Origin: Balneolaceae bacterium
GTDB lineage: Bacteria > Bacteroidota > Rhodothermia > Balneolales > Balneolaceae
NCBI GenBank assembly: GCA_007123985.1
Contig: SLGA01000257.1
Span: 1-5,431 of the forward strand
Length of the DNA: 5,431 nt
Reading direction: 5' to 3'
Position 1 is the stretch's first letter. Every line of letters begins with the position of its first letter. Position numbers and translations under genes: made by a program. Positions 1-5,431 of this stretch are shown in pieces. The notes under the pieces are model-generated. The model was not told where the DNA came from. It saw only the letters and a list, made by a program, of their open reading frames with translations, and searched no databases.

Positions 1-120
1 GGAGACTTTTCTGCCTGCCACCATAAAATCTTCCTGATTTTTGATAGCCCTGCTTTTCCAGATGGAGATTCCCATCAAGATGGCAAGGTACAGCAGAACA
101 ACCCAAAAAAATATGGACAT
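1..120 (-). CDS. Sodium:solute symporter family protein, N-terminal fragment (cut by left window edge)
   Basis: The minus strand reads 40 codons from an ATG at 120-118 to the window edge with no stop. The peptide starts MSIFFWVVLLYLAILMGISI: residues 3-21 form one hydrophobic helix, followed by a basic turn (WKSR) and the motif EDFMVAGRKVS at residues 30-40. A first helix followed by 'DF.vAGR' is the characteristic N-terminus of the sodium:solute symporter (SSS) family, inner-membrane carriers that use a sodium gradient to take up sugars, carboxylates, amino acids or similar solutes. Members usually have about 450-600 residues, so more than 90% lies outside the window and the substrate cannot be told. 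The start is secure because an in-frame TAA lies five codons upstream (135-133) with no other start between. No clear Shine-Dalgarno sequence precedes it. It lies 113 bases downstream of the 602-residue gene on the same strand and could be co-transcribed with it. Confidence 0.8.
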   Translation of the reverse strand, partial: MSIFFWVVLLYLAILMGISIWKSRAIKNQEDFMVAGRKVS

Positions 121-233
121 ACTGAAAAGAGTTTATGAATCTGAAAGCAGCCCGCATGTTCAGCGAAACTGCCTATCCGATTGAGAGAATAGGAACTTTC
201 CCTCAACAATCACAAACTCTCTTTCTCTGCTTT
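121..233. other. Intergenic gap between two minus-strand genes
   Basis: These 113 bases separate the stop of the 602-residue gene from the start of the symporter. They contain one good hairpin (181-206, listed separately) and no open reading frame I would support. On the minus strand, TTTG-like and TATTCT-like elements can be picked out, but they match no promoter consensus well enough to call. Confidence 0.5.
181..206 (-). repeat. Intergenic hairpin, 9-bp stem with 8-nt loop
   Basis: Arms 181-189 (ttgagagaa) and 198-206 (ttccctcaa) pair over nine positions around the loop taggaact. The one non-Watson-Crick position becomes a G-U wobble in the minus-strand transcript. It begins 28 bases past the stop of the 602-residue gene, so it could mark the 3' end or a processing point of that mRNA, or sit in the leader of the symporter. 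No run of U follows it in the minus direction, so it is not a standard intrinsic terminator. It could also be a protein-binding site. The pairing is seen directly; the role is inference. Confidence 0.4.
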
Positions 234-2042
234 TTACTGAACCAGTTCCCGCCTGGTAAACAGCAATTCCAATCTCTCCTTTTGCTCAACACACGCTTTA
301 GTGAGTGATTGGAGATTTTCATCACCATATGGCTTTGTTTGAGATATCGTCTCACAAAATTCAATTCCTTCATGAAGGTTTTTCCGCATTTTATCCAGCT
401 TCTTCATTTCAGGGGAGTCTGGTTCACACTGCTCCAGCATGGTTTCTATGTAATCAACATACATTACCATCTCTTTTGCAAACATGTGCGGACGCTCTTT
501 CGGAACCAGCGAAGCGGTTCTTCCATAAATGTGATCCACCATCTCATCCACAGAATAAGTTCTGTTGAACCATGCGATATTCGGTCCGGGACAGATGGCT
601 TGTCGTCCATAATCCGGCTTCATAATACCGAGTCGAATTAATGATCCGGTTCCCAGGTTTGTACAGAGACACGTTTTCTCCATCACCCGTTTTTTCTCGA
701 GTGATTTGCTTTCGGTGGAAATATCACTCTCTTCAATCTGACTGATTTTTAAGATTTGATACTGCGCCGATGCCGTACAGATTGGATTTTCGGTAAATTC
801 TGTGTTTGATATCAGGAACCCTTTCGGACATTTGGAGCCGGGTTTTCCTTTTTCAATCAGTTCTTTTGTGTGAATTTCCGAACCGGATCCGCGGATATTA
901 TTAAACGGCACTCCCAATGGGGATACATTACTGAGATAGAGATCTTTCTCGGCAGCAGCGGCAAGTTTTTCTGTTGTGAATTCATCCACACAGGTAGCTT
1001 CCGGCACCAGTAAAAACGGGCTTCCCCAGCCTGTGGCATCCATCTCAAAATCTTCGATTAGACGTAGCTGCTCTCCTGAATTTCCAATTCCGCCCTGAAC
1101 GGTAATTTTTGGCTTTGCAACCTCATCACTATTTTCAGGATAATCCCACCCCTTCGATTCATAGAATGATCGGATCATCGGTTCAAAGGTCTTCTGCAGC
1201 TGTTCTCTTTTCTCGCGAAACTCATTCAGCAAAATGGGTAGCAATTGGCCATCAGAGGCAAATGCGTGTCCGCCGCAATTCAAGCCCGATTCAATTCTGA
1301 ACTCAGCAACTTCAATTCCTTTTTTTGCGAGAAATTTACCCTGGATCAGTGCTGATCTGAAATCACTTACTTTAAGTATAATACTCTTTTTGGCCTCACC
1401 GGTTTTATCTCTGTAGAATTCTTTGAACTCTGAAAGATAGCTGTATAATCTGGGATTAAACCCTGCAGATAGTACCAATCCCGATGATACCACACTATTC
1501 ACAAAACCTCTCAGAGCAGCATTTGCATCACTGAATTCACTGCTGAGCGGCACATCATTTTTATCCATCTTCAGAGCATCCACCTTTGCCATAATATTCA
1601 CATCGATAGAACCGGGAACCATTCTGTCAGTCAGACTTTTTAAGAGATCACTCTGAAGTGCCCTGTCTGTAACTGCTCGGGCATATTCATAACTTTTCTT
1701 CAGTGGATTTTCATCCGGCAGCAGATTAAAGTATCTGTCTTTTTCTGAATTTTGAAAAAACGGTTCTTCTTTGATTTTGTTAAACCTCTCTGAAACAATG
1801 TGAGCCACCATATCAAGATAAGCCGTAATTCTCTCTGCTCTGCCGTCGGGTGCCGAGCGCCCGATGTTTTTGTATGGCAGGTTGTATTCTGTACTGTAAT
1901 GTTTTCTGATTTTTTCGCACAGAAGATCATCCACAACTGAAATAACCGAGTGAATACCTAAATGTGCAATTCTGATGGGACTATCGATAGAGTGCCCGGT
2001 GCCCATAACCGGTATGTGAAATAAATGTTGATTTTGAACCAT
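234..2042 (-). CDS. Nitronate monooxygenase/FabK-like TIM-barrel flavoprotein with unassigned cysteine-containing C-terminal half (conserved hypothetical)
   Basis: This 602-residue protein starts at ATG 2042-2040 and stops with TAA. It has no signal peptide or membrane helix, so it is probably cytoplasmic. The first ~350 residues read like the FMN-binding barrel of nitronate monooxygenases and FabK enoyl reductases. HIPVMGTGHSIDSP (9-22) fits the first strand. CGGH (256-259) corresponds to the AGGH motif, whose histidine is the catalytic base in nitronate monooxygenases, and is followed by LLP (267-269) as in that family. GGIGNSGE (317-324) and ATGWGSPFLLVPEA (336-349) match the two glycine-rich phosphate-binding strands and the 'GtrFlat.Ea' ending. 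A typical family member is only about 320-380 residues long. The remaining ~250 residues are an extension with cysteines at 405, 422, 458, 460 and 484 and a helical, charged tail. The substrate is unknown, and an oxidase, reductase or non-catalytic role are all possible. The symporter follows 113 bases downstream; the lipoprotein gene is divergent. Confidence 0.75.
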   Translation of the reverse strand: MVQNQHLFHIPVMGTGHSIDSPIRIAHLGIHSVISVVDDLLCEKIRKHYSTEYNLPYKNIGRSAPDGRAERITAYLDMVAHIVSERFNKIKEEPFFQNSEKDRYFNLLPDENPLKKSYEYARAVTDRALQSDLLKSLTDRMVPGSIDVNIMAKVDALKMDKNDVPLSSEFSDANAALRGFVNSVVSSGLVLSAGFNPRLYSYLSEFKEFYRDKTGEAKKSIILKVSDFRSALIQGKFLAKKGIEVAEFRIESGLNCGGHAFASDGQLLPILLNEFREKREQLQKTFEPMIRSFYESKGWDYPENSDEVAKPKITVQGGIGNSGEQLRLIEDFEMDATGWGSPFLLVPEATCVDEFTTEKLAAAAEKDLYLSNVSPLGVPFNNIRGSGSEIHTKELIEKGKPGSKCPKGFLISNTEFTENPICTASAQYQILKISQIEESDISTESKSLEKKRVMEKTCLCTNLGTGSLIRLGIMKPDYGRQAICPGPNIAWFNRTYSVDEMVDHIYGRTASLVPKERPHMFAKEMVMYVDYIETMLEQCEPDSPEMKKLDKMRKNLHEGIEFCETISQTKPYGDENLQSLTKACVEQKERLELLFTRRELVQ

Positions 2043-2102
2043 GTTCTTTGTGTTTAGTAGTTGAGCAGGAAAGGTACAACTCTTATAGTAGATAAAATAG
2101 TC

Positions 2103-2114
2103 TAAAAGCTTTTA
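2103..2114. repeat. 12-bp perfect palindrome in the divergent intergenic region
   Basis: The sequence taaaagctttta is identical to its reverse complement. It sits about 60 bases upstream of the 602-residue gene start and about 80 bases upstream of the lipoprotein start, a plausible place for a dimeric regulator to act on either gene. A short AT-rich palindrome can arise by chance in such DNA, so an operator role is only a suggestion. Confidence 0.3.
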
Positions 2115-2141
2115 ATATATCTTTTAACAATAGCATATTTT

Positions 2142-2173
2142 CAATTAACTTGATGCGCAGCCAACTTTAATTG
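2142..2173. repeat. Interrupted inverted repeat just upstream of the lipoprotein gene
   Basis: The outer arms caattaa (2142-2148) and ttaattg (2167-2173) pair perfectly. Inner arms ttg (2150-2152) and caa (2162-2164) add three more pairs across a small internal loop, giving ten pairs in total around atgcgcagc. It ends 22 bases before the ATG at 2196 and overlaps the candidate -35 element. It could be an operator or, if transcribed, a leader hairpin. The symmetry is seen; the role is inference. Confidence 0.35.
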
Positions 2174-2195
2174 CTAATATTTTTATTTCAAAACT

Positions 2196-3020
2196 ATGCG
2201 CTTCTTGCCTTTACTCTTTCTTTCCATCGTCCTTTTTTCATCATGTGCACAAACTGAGCCCAAAACTTCTTCGGATACTGAGGAGTGGATTGATCTGTTT
2301 AACGGTAATAATTTAGACGGCTGGGATCTTAAAATTACCGGGTACGAGCTTAATGAAAACTTTGGCAATACCTTTCGGGTTGAAGACGGCCTCATGAAAG
2401 TACGCTATGATGAGTATGAAACATTTGAAAACAGATACGGCCATATTTTTTATGAGCAGCCATTTTCTTATTACAGATTGGAGGTTGAGTATCGCTTTGT
2501 GGGTGAGCAGACAGAAGGCGGAGCCGGATGGGCTTTTCGCAATAACGGTATCATGTTTCATTCTCAGCCTGCTCAAACAATGAATCTTGATCAGGATTTT
2601 CCTGTTTCGATAGAATTCCAGCTGGTAGGAGGTGATGGTGAAAATGACCGGCCAAACGGAAGCGTGTGCACTCCGGGAACTCATGTCGTAGTGGATGGTG
2701 AGCTCCGAACAGAACACTGCATTAATTCCGGCGGGCCTACCCATCATGGTGATCAATGGGTAACTGCAGAGCTAGTTGCTTACGGAGATTCACTGATTCA
2801 GCATAAACTGAACGGCGAACTTGTGATGGAGTACACAAATCCACAACTCGAAAATGGGGACCCTCTTACCGGCGGATATATTGCACTTCAGGCTGAGAGT
2901 CATCCCACAGATATACGCTCTGTCCGATTGCTGAACCTCTCAGGTTGCATGGATGAAGGTGCTCTCAATTATAAAAGATATTATGTTTCCCACAGTGCAG
3001 AAGAGTGCAGGTATAACTAA
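2196..3020 (+). CDS. DUF1080 / 3-keto-disaccharide hydrolase family lipoprotein
   Basis: This 274-residue protein begins with a short lipoprotein signal, MRFLPLLFLSIVLFSSC, with Cys17 as the likely lipidated residue, so it is probably anchored in a membrane facing the periplasm or cell surface. The rest is one jelly-roll domain of the DUF1080 type: WIDLFNGNNLDGWDLK (31-46) is the family's opening motif, FRVEDGLMKV (60-69) follows, then the central NNGIMFHSQ (116-124) and SIEFQLVGGDG (138-148), and GGYIALQAESHPTDIRSVRL (226-245) is the closing motif. Family members are named for hydrolysis of 3-keto-disaccharides and often occur in sugar-degradation loci; the substrate here is unknown. Cys158 and Cys175 could form a disulfide. 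After the domain, a 25-residue tail starts GCMDEGALNY (250-259) and ends in Cys271-RYN, resembling short GCxDp.A.NY...C tails found on exported Bacteroidota proteins. The ATG is preceded by A/T-rich sequence without a Shine-Dalgarno motif. The stop overlaps that of the convergent membrane-protein gene. Confidence 0.85.
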   Translation: MRFLPLLFLSIVLFSSCAQTEPKTSSDTEEWIDLFNGNNLDGWDLKITGYELNENFGNTFRVEDGLMKVRYDEYETFENRYGHIFYEQPFSYYRLEVEYRFVGEQTEGGAGWAFRNNGIMFHSQPAQTMNLDQDFPVSIEFQLVGGDGENDRPNGSVCTPGTHVVVDGELRTEHCINSGGPTHHGDQWVTAELVAYGDSLIQHKLNGELVMEYTNPQLENGDPLTGGYIALQAESHPTDIRSVRLLNLSGCMDEGALNYKRYYVSHSAEECRYN

Positions 3021-3502
3021 CTCTTTCCGCCTTTTACGTTCACGCCTGCATACTTCAGGCAAAGCGTTAACACTACACCATATCCCAGGTGCATAATTAG
3101 TCCTGCAATTATCAGTGCCATGGGTGCCCAGCTGTCGCTGTAAAATATACCGATGGGATCGCCAGCAGCGGCAGTTACCAGAGGTGATACAATTCCCCCC
3201 GCAATAATTGATATGATAATGCCATAGATTAATCCTTGCAGTAACCAGTTACCCGGAATTTTTAACGCAAGAAATACTACCCAGATCAATGATAAAATAA
3301 TGCCCATCAGATAGAACGCGATATTTCCCCACAAAATGGAATAAGGTTCGCCGCTATGAACCTGATTGAAACTCTCCTTTAGAATATGCCCGATATCAAG
3401 AGTAGGTAAACCCATCCCACCTTGTATAAATGCAATCATCATCATTACAAAAGTAGCGATAAAACCGGAAATTACTGTACGCCAGAATGTTGTTGAACTC
3501 AT
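3017..3502 (-). CDS. Small four-helix integral membrane protein of unknown function
   Basis: This 161-residue protein starts at ATG 3502-3500 and ends in TAG. Four hydrophobic stretches are visible, at about residues 8-29, 55-80, 85-110 and 125-150, with a short basic C-terminus (KYAGVNVKGGKS). A polar stretch between helices 1 and 2 (TLDIGHILKESFNQVHSGEP) and GDPIGIFYSDSWAP (114-127) before helix 4 are the most distinctive parts. Helix 4 carries HLGYGVVL (138-145), the sort of motif seen in small uncharacterised DUF-type membrane proteins, but I cannot place it in a named family. It lies 99 bases downstream of the TonB-dependent receptor on the same strand, so co-transcription is possible, though the gap and stem-loop leave room for its own promoter. 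No Shine-Dalgarno motif is evident. It is convergent with the lipoprotein gene, with a 4-base overlap at the stops. Confidence 0.75.
   Translation of the reverse strand: MSSTTFWRTVISGFIATFVMMMIAFIQGGMGLPTLDIGHILKESFNQVHSGEPYSILWGNIAFYLMGIILSLIWVVFLALKIPGNWLLQGLIYGIIISIIAGGIVSPLVTAAAGDPIGIFYSDSWAPMALIIAGLIMHLGYGVVLTLCLKYAGVNVKGGKS
3038..3071. repeat. Hairpin-forming sequence near the convergent gene ends
   Basis: Arms gcctg (3044-3048) and caggc (3056-3060) form a perfect 5-bp stem with a 7-base loop. Flanking gttcac (3038-3043) and gttaac (3066-3071) can pair at five of six positions across a 5-base bulge. It starts 18 bases past the lipoprotein stop and lies inside the 3' end of the opposing membrane-protein gene. 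It could help end the lipoprotein transcript, but no T-run follows and the codons constrain the sequence, so chance pairing is a fair alternative. Confidence 0.25.
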
Positions 3503-3601
3503 AACAATTGATGTGTGTTAAGATTTACCTGCCTGTGAAACAACATCGGAAAGTTTGATCAATAAGTAAATATTGAATCAATCCTCGCATTTTCAAAACC
3601 A
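3503..3601. other. Intergenic gap between receptor and small membrane-protein gene
   Basis: These 99 AT-rich bases follow the receptor stop on the minus strand. They contain a stem-loop (3555-3581, listed separately) and no coding sequence. No intrinsic terminator with a T-run is visible, so read-through from the receptor gene into the membrane-protein gene is possible; a separate promoter cannot be identified by eye. Confidence 0.45.
3555..3581 (-). repeat. AT-rich stem-loop after the receptor gene
   Basis: Arms ttgatcaata (3555-3564) and tattgaatcaa (3571-3581) pair over ten bases with one bulged base around the loop agtaaa. It begins 20 bases past the receptor stop on the minus strand and ends 52 bases before the membrane-protein start. 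The low GC content and absence of a following T-run argue against an intrinsic terminator. An operator for the downstream gene or a weak mRNA-end structure are both possible. Confidence 0.35.
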
Positions 3602-5431
3602 TTAAAAATCCAGTATCACCCCAATTGTAGGCAGGATTGAGGATTCGCTTAACTGGTCAACCCTCACAAGTTCCGGATTGTTACCATTCTGCAATAAGTA
3701 GCTTGGTTCAGACGGAGTGTTCTGGGCGAAAAGATTTTGAATTTCCAGGTAAACATCCAGCGACACATTATTGAAATTCCATTTTCGGTCGATACGAATA
3801 TCGGTAGCATTGAACGGTCTCAGCCGCTCGCTGCCAAGGCGGTTGTAATCAAACACAAAAGCCGGGTAGGTTTCTATACTTCGTTCTTCGTTGATTGGTG
3901 CAAATGGTGTTCTCCCCAATAGGCGGGTTCTGAGGCTGAATTCCCACCTATTACCGATTTGGTAGCCTCCGGTAAATGTAAGCAGGTGCCGGCTGTCCCA
4001 GGCAGATGGCAAATAGACATCTCTGTCGAAACCCGTGAATTCGCTCCAGAATAGTGTGTATGCAAGTATAGCGTAGTAGTTGGTTGCCAGTGTTTGCTGA
4101 GTGAGGAATTCTACTCCGTATGTCCGCCCTCTGCCGGTTGATTCTACTGCATCATTTCCAAGTACCTCGAAACCACCTCCCAGGTTTGCAAGGCTTACTC
4201 CTTCCCGAACCGATACCGGATAATATTCATACAGTTTCAAAAAGCCTTCTACAGACAATTTTGTACTTGGCCTTGGGAAAAAGTTGATACCTCCTGTTAT
4301 ATGATCTGACCGGATATAACGGGTATTGCGATTCACATATTCACCGGCTTCCTGGTAGCCAAGCAGATTCAGTGGTGGCTTTTTAAAGTATCGCCCCGCA
4401 GAAAGCACAGCTTTCCATTGACCTGAATCATCCAGGTTCATTGTAAGTGCAGCTCTCGGAGAGAGTGTTCGATAGATCTCACTTCCGCTATCGGTAAAGG
4501 TGTTCCCATCGAACCGTACACCCGCAGTGAGGTCGAACCGATCGGATAAGCGTTCTGATGACCATTGGAAAAAACCTCCATAGCTTAGAAAAGTCAGGTC
4601 TGTATCGAATACCACTCCGGTGTTATCATCAAAAAAGTTGTTACGGAAAATGTTTACTCTTGCAGAAGCTCCCACTGAAAACGTAGATCTTTCCCGAAAA
4701 AAAGTAGTTTCATTGCGCACTGTTTTTCTCCATTCTCTTGCTCTGTTTTGAGAGAAAAGACCTTCTTCATTTTCATTGTCTCGGAATCGGGAAAAATCAT
4801 TATAGAACCAACTGCGGCTCAGAGATGTTCTTGATATACCCAAACCGTCGCTCAATCTGTGCTGCCAGGTAATACCTGTGGTGTTGGTCCGCTGCCTGAT
4901 TACAGGAATCTGATCAAGAATGGCTTGCTGATCCGGGGTAATGTCTCCCGGAACATTAATTCTGAAATCATCAATTGAACCTACACCAATTAATGAGATT
5001 TGATTACGGGAATTAAATCTGTGATCGAGTTTATATTGATAATCCCAATAATCGGGCAGGAAGGGGAGATCAATTAATTGAAACAGGAGTTGAAGATAGG
5101 AACGGCGAACTGACGCAATAAATGTTGTATTTGAAAAGGAGTTATCACCTTTGAAAAGCGGACCTTCGGTTGTTAAGGCTGCCTCACTCGCTCCCACACG
5201 GAAATTGGTTCTGTACTCCCTGTCATTACCTCTGCGCTGGTTAAATCTCAACACTCCGGATAACGCATTTCCTGCTGATGCACCAAAGGCACTGGTACTT
5301 AATTCAACTCCATCAAAAAAAGCCACATTCAGCAAACCAACCGGTCCGCCTGCGCTTCCCTGTGTGGAGAAGTGATTGATAGTTGGGATTTCGATGCCAT
5401 CAAGAAAATAGACATTTTCGTTTGGTGCGCC
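3602..5431 (-). CDS. TonB-dependent outer-membrane receptor, N-terminus missing (cut by right window edge)
   Basis: The frame is open from the right edge (GGC codon at 5431-5429) to TAA at 3604-3602, giving 609 residues. The first ATG or alternative start inside it is not the real start, because the residues before 5335 are clearly receptor sequence: NVYFLDGIEIPTINHF (6-21) is plug-domain 'DGi.ip' sequence, followed by GGPVG (28-32) and AFGASAGNALSGVLRF (48-63), the end of the plug. The rest is a 22-strand-type beta-barrel (family knowledge) with typical pieces: EGPLFKG (89-95), SVRRSYL (107-113), GRGRTYGVEF, DSRHLLTFTGGYQIG and a C-terminal ILDF ending in phenylalanine, the usual outer-membrane assembly signal. 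Missing are the signal peptide, the TonB box, the first half of the plug and, probably, an N-terminal carboxypeptidase-regulatory-like domain. Such receptors import large or scarce substrates using energy passed by TonB-ExbBD; the substrate cannot be inferred. It lacks obvious SusC features, and no SusD partner is present downstream. Confidence 0.9.
   Translation of the reverse strand, partial: GAPNENVYFLDGIEIPTINHFSTQGSAGGPVGLLNVAFFDGVELSTSAFGASAGNALSGVLRFNQRRGNDREYRTNFRVGASEAALTTEGPLFKGDNSFSNTTFIASVRRSYLQLLFQLIDLPFLPDYWDYQYKLDHRFNSRNQISLIGVGSIDDFRINVPGDITPDQQAILDQIPVIRQRTNTTGITWQHRLSDGLGISRTSLSRSWFYNDFSRFRDNENEEGLFSQNRAREWRKTVRNETTFFRERSTFSVGASARVNIFRNNFFDDNTGVVFDTDLTFLSYGGFFQWSSERLSDRFDLTAGVRFDGNTFTDSGSEIYRTLSPRAALTMNLDDSGQWKAVLSAGRYFKKPPLNLLGYQEAGEYVNRNTRYIRSDHITGGINFFPRPSTKLSVEGFLKLYEYYPVSVREGVSLANLGGGFEVLGNDAVESTGRGRTYGVEFLTQQTLATNYYAILAYTLFWSEFTGFDRDVYLPSAWDSRHLLTFTGGYQIGNRWEFSLRTRLLGRTPFAPINEERSIETYPAFVFDYNRLGSERLRPFNATDIRIDRKWNFNNVSLDVYLEIQNLFAQNTPSEPSYLLQNGNNPELVRVDQLSESSILPTIGVILDF

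Larger units (their letters stand above)
2043..2195. promoter_or_regulatory. Divergent AT-rich intergenic region, likely holding promoters for both flanking genes
   Basis: The region lies between two divergent start codons, so at least one promoter must read out each way (inference). On the plus strand, TTGATG (2150-2155) and TAATAT (2175-2180) are spaced by 19 bases and would start transcription only a few bases before the ATG at 2196. On the minus strand, TATAAG-like sequence near 2085 is the best -10 candidate, without a convincing -35. Neither gene has a recognisable Shine-Dalgarno sequence; the lipoprotein leader is A/T-rich (tttcaaaact before ATG), which is common in Bacteroidota. Two inverted repeats inside it are listed separately. 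Confidence 0.4.

Noticed and set aside
181..206. Intrinsic terminator for the 602-residue gene
   Set aside because: The stem is good but the minus-strand sequence after it (TCGGATAGG) has no U-run, so it was listed only as a hairpin.
305..641. Two overlapping plus-strand open frames (87 and 110 codons) opposite the 602-residue gene
   Set aside because: They lie antisense to a gene with clear conserved motifs, have no start-site signals and encode no recognisable domain.
2313..2756. 147-codon open frame on the minus strand inside the lipoprotein gene
   Set aside because: The plus-strand frame has a clear signal peptide and DUF1080 motifs; the antisense product has no recognisable domain and low-complexity hydrophobic composition typical of a shadow frame.
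5151..5375. 74-codon plus-strand open frame opposite the receptor
   Set aside because: It is antisense to conserved plug and barrel sequence of the receptor, so it is a shadow frame.
3602..5431. SusC/SusD-type glycan-uptake locus together with the DUF1080 lipoprotein
   Set aside because: No SusD gene lies downstream of the receptor, the lipoprotein is on the opposite strand, and the receptor sequence reads as a general TonB-dependent receptor.
1..5431. CRISPR array, tRNA/rRNA, insertion sequence, phage or defence system
   Set aside because: I saw no regularly spaced direct repeats, no clover-leaf or rRNA-like sequence, no transposase or integrase frame and no terminal inverted repeats; nearly all of the window is accounted for by five ordinary chromosomal genes.

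Overview
The window looks like ordinary chromosomal DNA from a member of the Bacteroidota/Balneolota group (inference). The base composition is moderately AT-rich. The start codons have A/T-rich leaders with no convincing Shine-Dalgarno sequence. The gene content also fits: a TonB-dependent outer-membrane receptor, a DUF1080-type lipoprotein with a GCxD...ALNY...C C-terminal tail of a kind common in these bacteria, and a sodium:solute symporter. I see no RNA gene, CRISPR array, insertion sequence, phage gene or integration site.

Layout from left to right. Bases 1-120 hold the first 40 codons of a minus-strand sodium:solute symporter that runs off the left edge. A 113-base gap with a short hairpin follows. 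Bases 234-2042 (minus) encode a 602-residue protein. Its first ~350 residues carry the hallmarks of the FMN-binding nitronate monooxygenase/FabK TIM barrel, and its last ~250 residues are a cysteine-containing extension I cannot assign. A 153-base AT-rich divergent intergenic region (2043-2195) with two inverted repeats separates it from a plus-strand lipoprotein gene of the DUF1080/3-keto-disaccharide hydrolase family (2196-3020). That gene converges on, and overlaps by 4 bases, a minus-strand gene for a 161-residue four-helix membrane protein (3017-3502). Upstream of the membrane protein on the same strand, across a 99-base gap with an AT-rich stem-loop, lies a TonB-dependent receptor (3602-5431). 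The receptor is open to the right edge and so lacks its N-terminus.

How the genes work together is mostly not visible. The receptor (uptake across the outer membrane), the DUF1080 lipoprotein (probably acting on carbohydrate outside the cytoplasm) and the symporter (uptake across the inner membrane) could serve one nutrient route, but strand changes and gaps mean they are not one operon. The receptor and the small membrane protein may be co-transcribed, as may the 602-residue protein and the symporter. The most unusual item is the 602-residue flavoprotein-like protein with its uncharacterised C-terminal half. I found no convincing new multi-gene system.
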